Source: Nonomuraea sp. SYSU D8015
GTDB taxonomy: Bacteria > Actinomycetota > Actinomycetes > Streptosporangiales > Streptosporangiaceae
Reading direction: 5' to 3'
Length of the DNA stretch: 64,000 bases
Assembly (NCBI RefSeq): GCF_008065375.1
Contig: NZ_VJYI01000001.1
Coordinates: 434,001 to 498,000, forward strand
Below, piece by piece: positions 49,159 through 57,812 of the stretch. The notes beneath the pieces were generated by a model. That model did no database searches. It saw only the letters and a list, made by a program, of their open reading frames with translations, and had not been told where the DNA came from. Made by a program: the position numbers and the translations under genes. Every line of letters starts with the position of its first letter. The first letter of the stretch is position 1.

Positions 49159-50476
49159 CCTGCGGGTCCGGCTCGTCGCCGGGACCGTCGTCCTCGTGGC
49201 GCTCGCGCTGGTCGCGATCGGCGTGGCCAGCCTGATCCTGCTCCGGGCTCAGCTCGTGGCCAGGGCCGACGTCCAGCTCAGGACGCTCGCCCAGACGAGG
49301 GTGGCCGACGACCGGCCGGCGCGCTCGCTCCCCGGCTACGTCTTCCAGGTACGTGACGCCACCGGCGCGGTCGTCCGCGGGGACCCCGGCGGGCCGCCGG
49401 ACGTGCCGCGGGACGAGCGCGAGCCGTACACCACGGGCCACTGGCGGGTCCTCGTCGACACCCGGCCGGGCGGCGAGTCGGTGGTCGCCGCCATGGACCT
49501 GCGGGAGATCGACGCCACCATCGGGCTGCTCGGCGTGATCGAGCTGCTCGCCGGGGGCGTGGTCGTGGTGGTGCTGGCGGCGGCCGGGCTGGTGTTCGTG
49601 CGGCGGAGCCTGCGGCCGCTGGCCGGGATCGAGAGCGCGGCCCGGCAGATCGCCGACGGGCAGCTGTCGCGGCGCGTGCCCGACGTGGACCCGCGTACCG
49701 AGGTGGGGCGGCTCGGCGCCGCGCTCAACGACATGCTGGCCAGGATCGAGGCCGCCTTCGCCGCCCGGCGCGAGTCGGAGGAGCGGATGCGGCGCTTCGT
49801 CGCCGACGCCAGCCACGAGCTGCGCACCCCCGTGACCGTCGTGCGCGGCTACGCCGAGCACTTCCTGCGGCACGCCGACAGCGACGCCGACAGTGATCAC
49901 GTGCGGCGGATCGAGGCGGAGGCCAGGCGGATGGGGGTGCTCGTGGACGACCTGCTCCTGCTCGCCCGCCTGGACGCCGAGCGGCCGCCCGAACGCCTGC
50001 CCGTGGACCTGCTGCCGCTCGCCGCCGAGGTCGTGCGCGACGCGCGGGTGCTGGCGCCCGAGCGCGACATCGGCTTCGCGTTCGACGAGGACGCGGCGTA
50101 CGTGGTGCCGGGCGACGCGGCCCGGCTGGGCCAGGTGCTGCGCAATCTCGTACGCAACGCCCTCACGCACACCCCGCCGGGCACCGCCGTCGACGTGCGG
50201 GCGCGGGCCGAGGACGGGCACGCCGTGGTGGAGGTCTCCGACCGCGGCCCCGGGCTGACGGAGGACGAGGCGGCGCGGGTGTTCGAACGCTTCTACCGCG
50301 CCCCGGGCGCCCGCTCGCGCGACGGCTCCGGGCTGGGCCTGGCCATCGTCCAAGCCGTCGTGGCGGCCCACGGCGGCTCGGTGGGAGTGGCGTCGGCGCC
50401 GGGCCGGGGCACCACCTTCTCCGTCCGGCTCCCGCTCGATCAGGGAATCCACAGCCGCCTTTTGAGGCCGGATTAG
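49139..50476 (+). CDS. Sensor histidine kinase
   Basis: The product has 445 residues. The first membrane helix is near residues 12-35, followed by an outer sensor part of about 95 residues and a second helix near 129-154. The HAMP linker RRSLRPLAGIESAARQIADG comes next, then the H-box FVADASHELRTPVTVV with H226, N-box LRNLVRNALTHTP, G1 VSDRGPGL, F-box and G2 DGSGLGLAIVQAV. It starts 20 bp inside the response regulator gene. It likely senses envelope or antibiotic stress and controls the export genes 3' of it. Confidence 0.93.
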   Translation: MFSAFRSLRVRLVAGTVVLVALALVAIGVASLILLRAQLVARADVQLRTLAQTRVADDRPARSLPGYVFQVRDATGAVVRGDPGGPPDVPRDEREPYTTGHWRVLVDTRPGGESVVAAMDLREIDATIGLLGVIELLAGGVVVVVLAAAGLVFVRRSLRPLAGIESAARQIADGQLSRRVPDVDPRTEVGRLGAALNDMLARIEAAFAARRESEERMRRFVADASHELRTPVTVVRGYAEHFLRHADSDADSDHVRRIEAEARRMGVLVDDLLLLARLDAERPPERLPVDLLPLAAEVVRDARVLAPERDIGFAFDEDAAYVVPGDAARLGQVLRNLVRNALTHTPPGTAVDVRARAEDGHAVVEVSDRGPGLTEDEAARVFERFYRAPGARSRDGSGLGLAIVQAVVAAHGGSVGVASAPGRGTTFSVRLPLDQGIHSRLLRPD

Positions 50477-50539
50477 ACCCGCCGCCTACACCTGGACCCG
50501 TGCGGGGACGAGGGTTCCCCGCACGGGAGGAGACCGACC

Positions 50540-51046
50540 ATGATCCGGTGCCTCGTGGCGCTGATGTTCCTGGCGGGATGCGCCGCCGCCCCGGCCGCCG
50601 ACGGCGTGGCCTCGGCCGGCGAGCCCGCGTCCGCCGCCACGCCCTCGCCGCCGGCGGGCGGCGACGTGCTGAAGTTCGCACAGTGCCTGCGCGACCAGGG
50701 GCTGAAGGTCGACGACCCGGCGCCGGGGGAGCGGGTCGACGTCGACGACGCCGACCGGGCCGGGCGCGAGCTGATGGAGAAGGCCATGACCGCGTGCCGG
50801 TCGCTGGCGCCCCCGCAGACCGCCGACCGCGACGACGACCGGCAGGCGGTCGACGCCATGGTCGCGTACGCGCGCTGCATGCGCGAGCAGGGACTCGACT
50901 GGCCCGACCCCGTCGTCGTGAACGGCGACGCCCGCTGGCCCGACACCGACGACCTGCCCGGCAGGAACACCGACCGGTTCAAGACCGCCGACGACGAGTG
51001 CCGGCCGCTGCTGGGCGAGAAGAAGACGTCCGGAGGGACCAAGTGA
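50540..51046 (+). CDS. Small lipoprotein with two Cys-containing repeats
   Basis: The product has 168 residues. The signal MIRCLVALMFLAGCAAAPAA has a clear lipobox (LAGC, C14). The mature part holds two similar motifs: KFAQCLRDQGLKVDDPAPGE and AYARCMREQGLDWPDPVVVN, each followed by an acidic helix and a Cys/Arg-containing segment (ACRSLAPP, ECRPLLGE). I know this repeat from actinomycete genes beside MacA/MacB-like exporters, but its function is not established. It overlaps the fusion protein gene by 4 bp and is part of the export operon. Confidence 0.82.
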   Translation: MIRCLVALMFLAGCAAAPAADGVASAGEPASAATPSPPAGGDVLKFAQCLRDQGLKVDDPAPGERVDVDDADRAGRELMEKAMTACRSLAPPQTADRDDDRQAVDAMVAYARCMREQGLDWPDPVVVNGDARWPDTDDLPGRNTDRFKTADDECRPLLGEKKTSGGTK

Positions 51047-52089
51047 GGCGGGGCCCGGTCCTGGCCGCCGTCGCCGGCACGGGCGCGGCGGCCGCGCTGG
51101 CGGTCGTGTTCGGCGGCGAACCCGCGCTCGTGGCAGCGTTCGACGGCGATCCCGCCCCGACCCCGTCCTCTGCCACCCTCTCCTACGCCGAGGTCACCCG
51201 AGGGGACCTGGCCGACACCGAGACCGTGGACGGCATGCTCGCCTACGCCGACGAGCGCGTGCTGCGCGCCGGCCCGCCGGGCACGCTGACCGCGATCAGG
51301 GGCAAGGGGACCTCGGTCAGGCGCGGCCAGACCCTCTACACGGTGAACCGGCGCCCGGTCACCCTCTTCTACGGGAAGATCCCCCTCTACCGCGAATTGT
51401 CCGTCGGGGTGAGCGGCGCGGACGTCGCCCAGCTGGAACGCAACCTCAAGGCCCTCGGCCACGGCGCGGGACTGACCGTGGACGACCACTTCACCGCGGT
51501 CACCGCCGCCGCCGTCGCCCGCTGGCAGGCCGGCAGGAACCTGCCGGTCACCGGCGCCGTGGACGCCGCCCAGGTGGCCGTCCTGCCGGGCACGGCGTGG
51601 GTGAAGCAGGCCGAGGCCCAGGTCGGCGATCCCGTCTCGGCCGGCGACGAGCTGCTCGTCGTCAGGAGCACCCGGCGGGTCGTCACCATCGATCTCGACC
51701 TCGCCGACCAGCACCTCGCCAGGAAGGGCGCGGACGTCGAGATGGAGCTGCCCGACGGCACCCGGCTCAAAGGCGAGATCAGCAAGGTCGGGGTGGTGGC
51801 TGAGGTCTCCGAGGACAGTGTGACCGTGGACGTGGAGGTCACCCCGCACGGCGGCACCGGCGACCTGCGCGAGGTGCCCGTCACGGTGGACCTGCGCAGC
51901 GAGACCCGCGAGGACGTGCTGTCCGTGCCGGTGGAGGCGCTGCTGGCGCTCCGGGAAGGCGGGTACGGGGTGCGCACCCCGCAGGGCGACGTGATCGCCG
52001 TGAAGCCGGGGCTGTTCGCCGGGGGACGGGTGGAGGTCACGGGCGCCGGGCTGAGCGAGGGCATGATGGTCGAGGTGCCGGCCTCATGA
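51043..52089 (+). CDS. Membrane fusion protein (MacA-like) with peptidoglycan-binding domain
   Basis: The product has 348 residues. The N-terminal hydrophobic segment [20 protein letters not shown] anchors it. A first beta-rich part ([20 protein letters not shown]) is followed by a PG_binding_1 domain at about residues 125-185 ([20 protein letters not shown] to VTGAVDAAQ). The remainder is the HlyD/MacA-like hairpin-less adaptor domain with [10 protein letters not shown] at the end. GTG 51043 overlaps the lipoprotein stop. It should connect the ABC permease to the cell wall. Confidence 0.88.
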   Translation: MRRGPVLAAVAGTGAAAALAVVFGGEPALVAAFDGDPAPTPSSATLSYAEVTRGDLADTETVDGMLAYADERVLRAGPPGTLTAIRGKGTSVRRGQTLYTVNRRPVTLFYGKIPLYRELSVGVSGADVAQLERNLKALGHGAGLTVDDHFTAVTAAAVARWQAGRNLPVTGAVDAAQVAVLPGTAWVKQAEAQVGDPVSAGDELLVVRSTRRVVTIDLDLADQHLARKGADVEMELPDGTRLKGEISKVGVVAEVSEDSVTVDVEVTPHGGTGDLREVPVTVDLRSETREDVLSVPVEALLALREGGYGVRTPQGDVIAVKPGLFAGGRVEVTGAGLSEGMMVEVPAS

Positions 52090-52817
52090 GCGGCACCGTG
52101 CACCCGGACCCGGCGCCTCCGCCACGACCCCGCCGCCTCCCGGCCCTGGGCGACGGACCGGTGGCGGAGCTGGCCGGGGTCACGAAGACCTATCCGGGCG
52201 GGGTCGAGGCGCTGCGCGGCGTCGATCTCAGGATCGAGGCGGACGAGGCGGTGGCGGTCGTCGGCCCGTCCGGGTCCGGCAAGTCGACCCTGCTGCACCT
52301 GCTCGGCACCCTCGACCTCCCCTCCTCCGGCACCGTGCGCATCGCCGGGCACGACGTCGCCCGCCTCCCCGACCGGCGGCTCGCCGCCCTGCGCGCCACC
52401 ACGATCGGCTTCGTCTTCCAGCACTTCCACCTCACCCCCGGCACGAGCGCCCTGGACAACGTCGCCGACGGCCTCCTCTACGCGAAGACCCCGCCCGACG
52501 AGCGCAGGCGGCGGGCCGCGCTAGCCCTGGAGCGGGTGGGGCTGGCCCACCGGCTCGGCCACCGCCCGCACCAACTGTCCGGCGGCGAGCAGCAACGGGT
52601 GGCCGTGGCCAGGGCGGTCGTCGGCGAACCCGCCCTCCTGCTGGCCGACGAGCCCACCGGCAACCTGGACTCGGCCTCCGGCGCGGAGGTGCTGCGGGTG
52701 CTGTCCGCCGTGGCGGCCACGCTCGTGATCATCACTCACGACGCCGACCTGGCCGCTGTCCTGCCTCGCCGCGTACGCATGCGCGACGGCCGGATCGTGG
52801 AGGAGGAGACGTCATGA
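52086..52817 (+). CDS. ABC exporter ATPase, MacB/LolD type
   Basis: The product has 243 residues. A Pro-rich N-terminal lead (about 20 residues) is followed by [20 protein letters not shown]. Walker A is GPSGSGKST, the Q-loop [17 protein letters not shown], the signature LSGGEQQR, Walker [14 protein letters not shown] and the switch ITHDADLA. These are the LolD/MacB-branch features. It starts in the ATGA overlap with the fusion protein gene and precedes the permease by 42 bp. Confidence 0.93.
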   Translation: MSGTVHPDPAPPPRPRRLPALGDGPVAELAGVTKTYPGGVEALRGVDLRIEADEAVAVVGPSGSGKSTLLHLLGTLDLPSSGTVRIAGHDVARLPDRRLAALRATTIGFVFQHFHLTPGTSALDNVADGLLYAKTPPDERRRRAALALERVGLAHRLGHRPHQLSGGEQQRVAVARAVVGEPALLLADEPTGNLDSASGAEVLRVLSAVAATLVIITHDADLAAVLPRRVRMRDGRIVEEETS

Positions 52818-52859
52818 CCGCGCACGTCCAGGGCACCTCCCGACCCGGCGGGAGGCGTC

Positions 52860-54014
52860 ATGAGCCCGCGTGACCTGCTCCGCGTCGGCGCCGTCGGCCT
52901 GCGGGCCAGGCCGAGCCGGGCCCTGCTGTCCGCCCTCGGGATCGCGATCGGCATCGCCACCATGGTCGCCGTCATCGGCATCTCCGCCTCCAGCCGCGCC
53001 GACCTGATCCGTCAGCTCGACAGCCTGGGCACCGGCCTCCTCACCGTCACCCCGGGCCAGACCGTCAGAGGCGAGCAGGCCAGCCTGCCCAGGACCGCCG
53101 TCGCCATGGCCGGCCAGATCGGCCCGGTCCGGGGAGCCGCCGCGACGGCCCAGTTGGAGGCGAGGATCTACCGCAGCGACCTGATCCCGCCCGAACGCAC
53201 CGGCGGCGTCTCCGTACAGGCCGCCACCCAGCGCCTCCTGGACACCCTCCAGGGCACGGGTGCCTGGTTCAGCCCGGCCACGAGCCGCTACCCGACCGTC
53301 GTGCTCGGCGCGGTCGCCGCCCAGCGGCTCGGGGCGCGCGGCGGCGACCAGGTGTGGGTCGGGGAGCGGTGGTTCACGGTGCTGGGCGTGCTCGACCCGC
53401 TCCCGCTGGCGCCGGAGATCGACAGGTCGGCGCTGGTCGGCTGGCCGGCCGCCGCCGAGCACCTCGGCTTCGACGGTCACCCGACCACCGTGTACGTCCG
53501 CGCCGACCCGGAGTCGGTGACGGACGTGGCGGCGGTGCTCCCCCGTACCGTGAACCCCGAGCACCCCGAGGAGACCACGGTCGCCCGGCCGTCCGACGCG
53601 CTGGCCGCGCGGGCGGCGGCCGCCGGGGCGCTCACGAACCTGCTGCTCGGGCTGGGCGGGGTCGCCCTGCTCGTGGGCGGCGTCGGCATCGCGAACACGA
53701 TGGTGGTCTCCGTGCTCGAACGCCGCAGGGAGATCGGCCTGCGCCGCGCGCTCGGCGCGACCAGGACCGACATACGCCTGCAGTTCCTCACGGAATCCCT
53801 GCTGCTGTCCGCGCTCGGCGGCCTGGCCGGCCTCGCGCTGGGCGCCCTGGTCACCACCGGGTACGCGCTCGGCCATGGATTCCCGCCCACACTGGATGCC
53901 TGGGCGCCGGCCGGCGCGGTGGCCGCCACGCTTCTGGTCGGCGTCACGGCCGGGATCTATCCGGCGGCCCGCGCCGCCCGGCTGTCCCCGACCGTGGCAC
54001 TCAGCGCACCTTGA
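52860..54014 (+). CDS. MacB-like ABC permease (FtsX domain)
   Basis: The product has 384 residues. One N-terminal helix (LSALGIAIGIATMVAVIGIS) is followed by a large outer MacB_PCD-type domain of about 220 residues, then three C-terminal helices of the FtsX type. The cytoplasmic signature is VSVLERRREIGLRRALGATR. ATG 52860 has GGGAGG upstream. With the ATPase, fusion protein and lipoprotein it forms a mechanotransmission-type exporter for peptides, lipids or antibiotics. A strong hairpin 8 bp after the stop ends the unit. Confidence 0.92.
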   Translation: MSPRDLLRVGAVGLRARPSRALLSALGIAIGIATMVAVIGISASSRADLIRQLDSLGTGLLTVTPGQTVRGEQASLPRTAVAMAGQIGPVRGAAATAQLEARIYRSDLIPPERTGGVSVQAATQRLLDTLQGTGAWFSPATSRYPTVVLGAVAAQRLGARGGDQVWVGERWFTVLGVLDPLPLAPEIDRSALVGWPAAAEHLGFDGHPTTVYVRADPESVTDVAAVLPRTVNPEHPEETTVARPSDALAARAAAAGALTNLLLGLGGVALLVGGVGIANTMVVSVLERRREIGLRRALGATRTDIRLQFLTESLLLSALGGLAGLALGALVTTGYALGHGFPPTLDAWAPAGAVAATLLVGVTAGIYPAARAARLSPTVALSAP

Positions 54015-54022
54015 CATGGGAA

Positions 54023-54059
54023 GCGGCGTTCATGGGCAGACATTGCCCATGAACGCCGC
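54023..54059. terminator. Long perfect hairpin after the exporter operon
   Basis: A 16-bp perfect inverted repeat (left arm 54023-54038, starting GCGGCGTTCATGG; right arm 54044-54059) with a 5-nt loop (GACAT) begins 8 bp after the permease stop. No U-tract follows. It is most likely a terminator of the U-less actinomycete type. An operator for the 54116 gene is the alternative, as it is 57 bp before that start. Confidence 0.6.
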
Positions 54060-54115
54060 CGACCGGCTCGGCTAGCGTCGCCAGCGGGGACGGGTAGAAC
54101 GAGGAGGGCTTCGGC

Positions 54116-55207
54116 ATGCCGGAACCGATCGAAGTGCGCAAGGTGCCGATCGAGAGCGTCACCGACGCCTCCGGACTGTCGCGGCTCATCGCCGACGGCG
54201 TGATCGAGGCGCACCGGGTGCTCGCCGTCATCGGCAAGACCGAGGGCAACGGCGGCGTCAACGACTACACGCGCATCCTGGCCGACCGCGCCTTCCGCGA
54301 GGTGCTGGCCGAGCACGGGCATCCGGCGCCGGAGAGCGTGCCGCTGGTGTGGTCGGGCGGCACCGACGGCATCCTCAGCCCGCACGCCACGATCTTCGCC
54401 ACCACCGCCAACGCCCCCGCCACCGAGGAGCCCCGCCTGTCGGTCGGGGTGGCGATGAGCGACGTCATCCTCCCCGAGGACATCGGCCGGCCCGCCATGG
54501 TGGAGAAGGTCGCCGCCGGCGTGCGGGAGGCCATGAAGATCGCCGGCATCGACGACCCGCGCGACGTCCACTACGTGCAGACCAAGACGCCGCTGCTGAC
54601 CCTGGCCACCATCACCGACGCCAAGAGCCGCGGCCAGGACACCGCCATCGAGGAGACCGGCCCCTCCATGGACCTGTCCAACTCCACCACCGCCCTCGGC
54701 ATCGCCGTGGCGCTCGGCGAGATCGACATGCCCCGCGCCGACCAGATCCACAAGGACCTGTCGCTGTATTCGTCCGTGGCCTCCTGCTCGTCCGGGGTCG
54801 AGCTGGACCGGGCGCAGATCGTGCTGGTGGGCAACGTACGCGGGATCGGCGGGCGCTACCGCATCGGTCACAGCGTCATGAAGGACGCCCTGGACGCCGA
54901 CGGCATCTGGGCGGCCATCAGGGACTCCGGCCTCCCGCTCCCCGAGCGGCCCCACCCGAGCGATCTGCAGGGCCGCCTGGTGAACGTCTTCATGAAGTGC
55001 GAGGCCGACCCGTCGGGCCGGGTGCGGGGCCGGCGCAACATCATGCTGGACGACTCGGACGTGCACTGGCACCGCCAGATCAAGGCGGCCGTCGGCGGCG
55101 TGGCGGCGTCGGTCACGGGCGATCCCGCGGTCTTCGTCTCGGTGGCCGCCGTCCACCAGGGCCCGTCGGGCGGCGGCCCGGTCGCGGCGATCTCCGACCT
55201 CGGCTAG
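54116..55207 (+). CDS. Ring-opening amidohydrolase (cyanuric acid hydrolase/barbiturase family)
   Basis: The product has 363 residues. Family motifs of the three-fold repeated AtzD/Bar fold are clear: [55 protein letters not shown] (read in parts), [30 protein letters not shown] and [17 protein letters not shown]. Each repeat has its Lys and Ser-type residues. The reaction is hydrolytic opening of an s-triazine (cyanuric acid to carboxybiuret) or of barbituric acid. No biuret hydrolase or pyrimidine-pathway gene adjoins it, so the substrate is open. Its 3' end overlaps the convergent damaged gene. Confidence 0.92.
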   Translation: MPEPIEVRKVPIESVTDASGLSRLIADGVIEAHRVLAVIGKTEGNGGVNDYTRILADRAFREVLAEHGHPAPESVPLVWSGGTDGILSPHATIFATTANAPATEEPRLSVGVAMSDVILPEDIGRPAMVEKVAAGVREAMKIAGIDDPRDVHYVQTKTPLLTLATITDAKSRGQDTAIEETGPSMDLSNSTTALGIAVALGEIDMPRADQIHKDLSLYSSVASCSSGVELDRAQIVLVGNVRGIGGRYRIGHSVMKDALDADGIWAAIRDSGLPLPERPHPSDLQGRLVNVFMKCEADPSGRVRGRRNIMLDDSDVHWHRQIKAAVGGVAASVTGDPAVFVSVAAVHQGPSGGGPVAAISDLG

Positions 55208-55681
55208 GGCCGTCGGGCCAGGGGAGCGCGGTGAGCTCCGGCCAGGCCGCGGTCCACCGCGCCACCTTGGCCTCGTAGACGTGCCTGGGCGCCTGCCGGG
55301 GATCGGGCCGCAGCACCAGGCCGAAGGCGTCGGTCACGCCGTACGGCGCGTACAGCTTCCACTCGCCCGAAGGATCGTTGCGGATCTCCACCGGCACCTC
55401 CCCGAACACCTCCCGCCCCGCCCTGATCGCCACGTCCTCGGCCTCCCACGACAGGTCGGAAGGGTCGTGGTAGATCAGGTCGTAGTCCTTGATGCCGTGA
55501 CCGGGGTCGCGGCCGGTCACGTGGTTCCAGATCGTCTGGACCACCGCGCCCGCCGCCACCCACCAGCCGGGCAGGTCGAGCGTGCGGGCCCGTCGCAGCA
55601 CGGCGGCCAGGCCGGGGAGGCGCGGAGGACGGCGAGCGTGGCGGTGAGTTGCTCGTCGAGGGGGAGTCGTTCGATGCGCAC
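55113..55681 (-). pseudogene. Nucleotidyltransferase-family protein with frameshift
   Basis: On the minus strand GTG 55681 opens MRIERLPLDEQLTATLAVLR followed by ASP. The homologous continuation LPGLAAVLRRARTLDLPGWW, then VAAGAVVQTIWNHVTGRDPG and GIKDYDLIYHDPSDLSWEAE, is in another frame. The break lies at about 55608-55622, where the sequence reads GCCTCCCCGGCC. Deletion of about 10 bp between two GCCTCCCC copies would explain it. The family (WWVAAGAVxQTxWN...IKDxDLxY) is small nucleotidyltransferase-like proteins. The intact frame also runs past the usual C-terminus into the convergent gene (95 bp). It is probably inactive unless the sequence contains an error here. Confidence 0.65.
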
Positions 55682-55753
55682 CGCGCTTGTCTATCAAGCG
55701 GTGCCGGCAATGTGGCCCCATGGTGCCCCCTCTAGCTATGTAGAGTACGAGAT

Positions 55754-56104
55754 ATGAAGAGCGCCGGTCCCAGGATGACCATGCCGACCCAGGCGGTGCT
55801 GCGCGTCCTCCTGGACGATCCGGCACGCGAACGCTACGGGCTCGAGCTGTGCGAGCTGGCGGAGATGCCGAGCGGCACCGTCTATCCGATCCTGGCCAGG
55901 CTGGAGCAGATCGGCTGGGTGGAGAGCCGGTGGGAGGACCCCGAGACCCATGTGGAGGAGGGGCGCCCGCGCCGCCGCTACTACCGCATCACGCCGGACG
56001 GCGCCGAGCGGGGCCGCGAGGCGATCGCCCGCGCCTACCGGTCGCGCCGGCAGCCCCTCCCCGCCTGGCTGCCGCGGCCCGGGACGGCGGGAGGAGGGTC
56101 GTGA
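55754..56104 (+). CDS. PadR-family transcriptional regulator
   Basis: The product has 116 residues. The winged helix is PTQAVLRVLLDDPARERYGL, then LAEMPSGTVYPILARLEQIGW and the wing EEGRPRRRYYRITPDGAERG. The C-terminal dimerisation helix is short. The ATG is at 55754. It is coupled (GTGA overlap) to the HD-domain membrane protein gene, as is common for PadR regulators with an effector gene. The A/T-rich stretch TATGTAGAGTACGAGATATG just upstream of the start is the likely operator region. Confidence 0.92.
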   Translation: MKSAGPRMTMPTQAVLRVLLDDPARERYGLELCELAEMPSGTVYPILARLEQIGWVESRWEDPETHVEEGRPRRRYYRITPDGAERGREAIARAYRSRRQPLPAWLPRPGTAGGGS

Positions 56105-57204
56105 GCGGCGCCGACGGCTCGCTCCGCCCGGTGCTGGAGGCCGCCGGCGACACGCTGACCGGCGAGCGCTTACGGCTCGTCCGGCGCGCACACGCGGTCG
56201 CCTCCCATTGGCACCGCGACCAGCGCCGGCGCAACGGCGACCCTTACGTCACCCATCCGGTCGCGGTCGCCGCGATCCTGGCCGAGCTGGGCGCGGATCA
56301 CGAGATGTTGTGCGCGGCCCTGCTGCACGACGTGATGCCGGCCGGCTGCCCGGAGGCGGAGCTGGTGCGTGAGTTCGGTCACCCGATCATGGACTTGGTG
56401 GCGGGCATGTATGGGCCAGGGCATACCGACGACAGGCCCGCGGCCGCCGCGGCGAAGGCGGACATGCGCGTGCTGCTGCTCTTGCTGGCGCACCGGCTGC
56501 ACAACATGCGGACACTGCGCCGGCTGCCCGAGACGCACCGCAGAGAGAAATCGCGGCAAACGCTGGAGATCTTCGCGCCGATCGCCGGACGGCTGGGCCT
56601 GACCCGGATCGAGGACGAGCTGGAACGGCTGGCCGTCGCCAACCTCTCTGCGCGGGAGGGCCTCCAAGCGTCCTACGGCGTCCTCACGGTGGCCGCGATC
56701 CTGCTGCCGCGGCGGGCCCGGGCCCGCTGGCTGGAGGAGTGGCTGGGCGAGCTCCACGCGTTGCCCGGCCCTCGGGCCCGGCTGCGGTTCGCCGCCCTGC
56801 TCCTCGCCGGGATGCCGCGCCTGGCCTGGACCCTGCGCGGGCGAGGAGCCGTCGCCCGGCCGCGGCCCAAACCTCCTGCCTCCTCCGGCCTGGAACGATC
56901 ACCGCATGCCGCACGTGACGGCCTCGGGTTGGGGCGGCGGGCGGCGGGCACCGCGGGGAACGGCTTCGGGGCGCCGCGGATCGGAGGTGCCGAGCGGGTC
57001 CTGATCCGGGGTGTGCGGTGGCTGCTGATCTCGGAGATGCGGACCTGGGCCCTGCTGGGGCCGCTGGTCGCCTGGCTGGTGCTGGACACGGCGGCCGAGC
57101 GGCTCGGCGACGCGGTGGCACTCCTGATCACCGTTCCGCCGGTGCTCGCGGCCGGGGTGCGCGCGCTGCGGGCCAGGCTCGGGGTCACACCCAGGCGCCG
57201 GTAA
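56101..57204 (+). CDS. RelA/SpoT-like HD-domain protein with altered active site and membrane tail
   Basis: The product has 367 residues. The N-terminal part matches the alarmone hydrolase domain: RRNGDPYVTHPVAVAAILAE, LCAALLHDV and LAHRLHNMRTLRRLPETHR. Two key sites differ. The HDxxEDT motif reads HDVMPAG (no Glu-Asp), and the metal-binding Asp of LADRLHNMRT is His. There is no synthetase domain. The C-terminal part (after about residue 190) has a helical region, a Pro/Arg-rich linker and two hydrophobic segments (WALLGPLVAWLVLDTAAE, VALLITVPPVLAAGV). GTG 56101 overlaps the PadR stop. Activity on (p)ppGpp is doubtful; a sensory or binding role is possible. Confidence 0.82.
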   Translation: MSGADGSLRPVLEAAGDTLTGERLRLVRRAHAVASHWHRDQRRRNGDPYVTHPVAVAAILAELGADHEMLCAALLHDVMPAGCPEAELVREFGHPIMDLVAGMYGPGHTDDRPAAAAAKADMRVLLLLLAHRLHNMRTLRRLPETHRREKSRQTLEIFAPIAGRLGLTRIEDELERLAVANLSAREGLQASYGVLTVAAILLPRRARARWLEEWLGELHALPGPRARLRFAALLLAGMPRLAWTLRGRGAVARPRPKPPASSGLERSPHAARDGLGLGRRAAGTAGNGFGAPRIGGAERVLIRGVRWLLISEMRTWALLGPLVAWLVLDTAAERLGDAVALLITVPPVLAAGVRALRARLGVTPRRR

Positions 57205-57215
57205 CCTCGGAGGTT

Positions 57216-57752
57216 GTGCCGAGCATCCCGCAACCCCTCGACCCCGACGACGACGGCGGCGTCGCGCCCGCCGTGGCCGCCGCCCTCGCCTCCTACCAGG
57301 CCGGTACGGCCGACGCCACCGAGGTGCTGAACGCCCTCGGCGGCGCCCGCCTCCTGGTTCCCGTGGTGGCGTTGCTGACCGAGTCCGGGGTCGGCGCGCA
57401 CGGGCTCCGGCAGGAGAAGGAGAGCGAGATGGCCCTGCCCAAGCTCGTCGGGCAGGACGGCAGGCAGGCGGTGCTGGCGTTCACCGGCACGCAGGCGCTG
57501 GTCAGGTGGCGGCCGGACGCGCGGCCGATCCAGGCCACCACCCTGCAGGTGTGCCGGGCGGCCGTGCAGGAGCAGGCGGCGGCGGTCGTGGTGGACGTGG
57601 CCGGGCCGGTGCAGTTCGTGATCGAGGGCGCGGTGCTGGAGGCGCTGGCGGCGGTCGAGTCCGGCACCGTCGGCGAGATCGAGGGCGCCACCGTGGCCAG
57701 GATCGAGCCGGTCGAGCCGGCACGCAGGCGCCGCTGGTTCTCCCGGCGGTGA
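57216..57752 (+). CDS. SseB-family protein
   Basis: The product has 178 residues. It carries the SseB N-terminal-domain pattern: LLVPVVALL, EKESEMALPKLVGQDGRQAV, LAFTGTQALVRWRPDARPIQ and AVVVDVAGPVQFVIEGAVLE. The end is Arg-rich (RRRRWFSRR). The role in actinomycetes is unknown. GTG 57216 follows CGGAGG. It lies 12 bp after the HD-domain gene and may be cotranscribed. The stop codon sits at the start of a short tandem repeat. Confidence 0.87.
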   Translation: MPSIPQPLDPDDDGGVAPAVAAALASYQAGTADATEVLNALGGARLLVPVVALLTESGVGAHGLRQEKESEMALPKLVGQDGRQAVLAFTGTQALVRWRPDARPIQATTLQVCRAAVQEQAAAVVVDVAGPVQFVIEGAVLEALAAVESGTVGEIEGATVARIEPVEPARRRRWFSRR

Positions 57753-57806
57753 AGCGGCCCTGCCGGCCCTCCCGGCGGTGAAGCGGCCCTGCTCTCCCGC
57801 CGGTGA
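57739..57806. repeat. Short tandem repeat at the end of the SseB-like gene
   Basis: CTCCCGGCGGTGAAGCGGCC occurs at about 57739 and again about 32 bp later, with a third, partial copy (CTCCCGCCGGTGAAGG). The TGA stop of the SseB-like gene is inside the first copy. Confidence 0.75.
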
Positions 57807-57812
57807 AGGACG

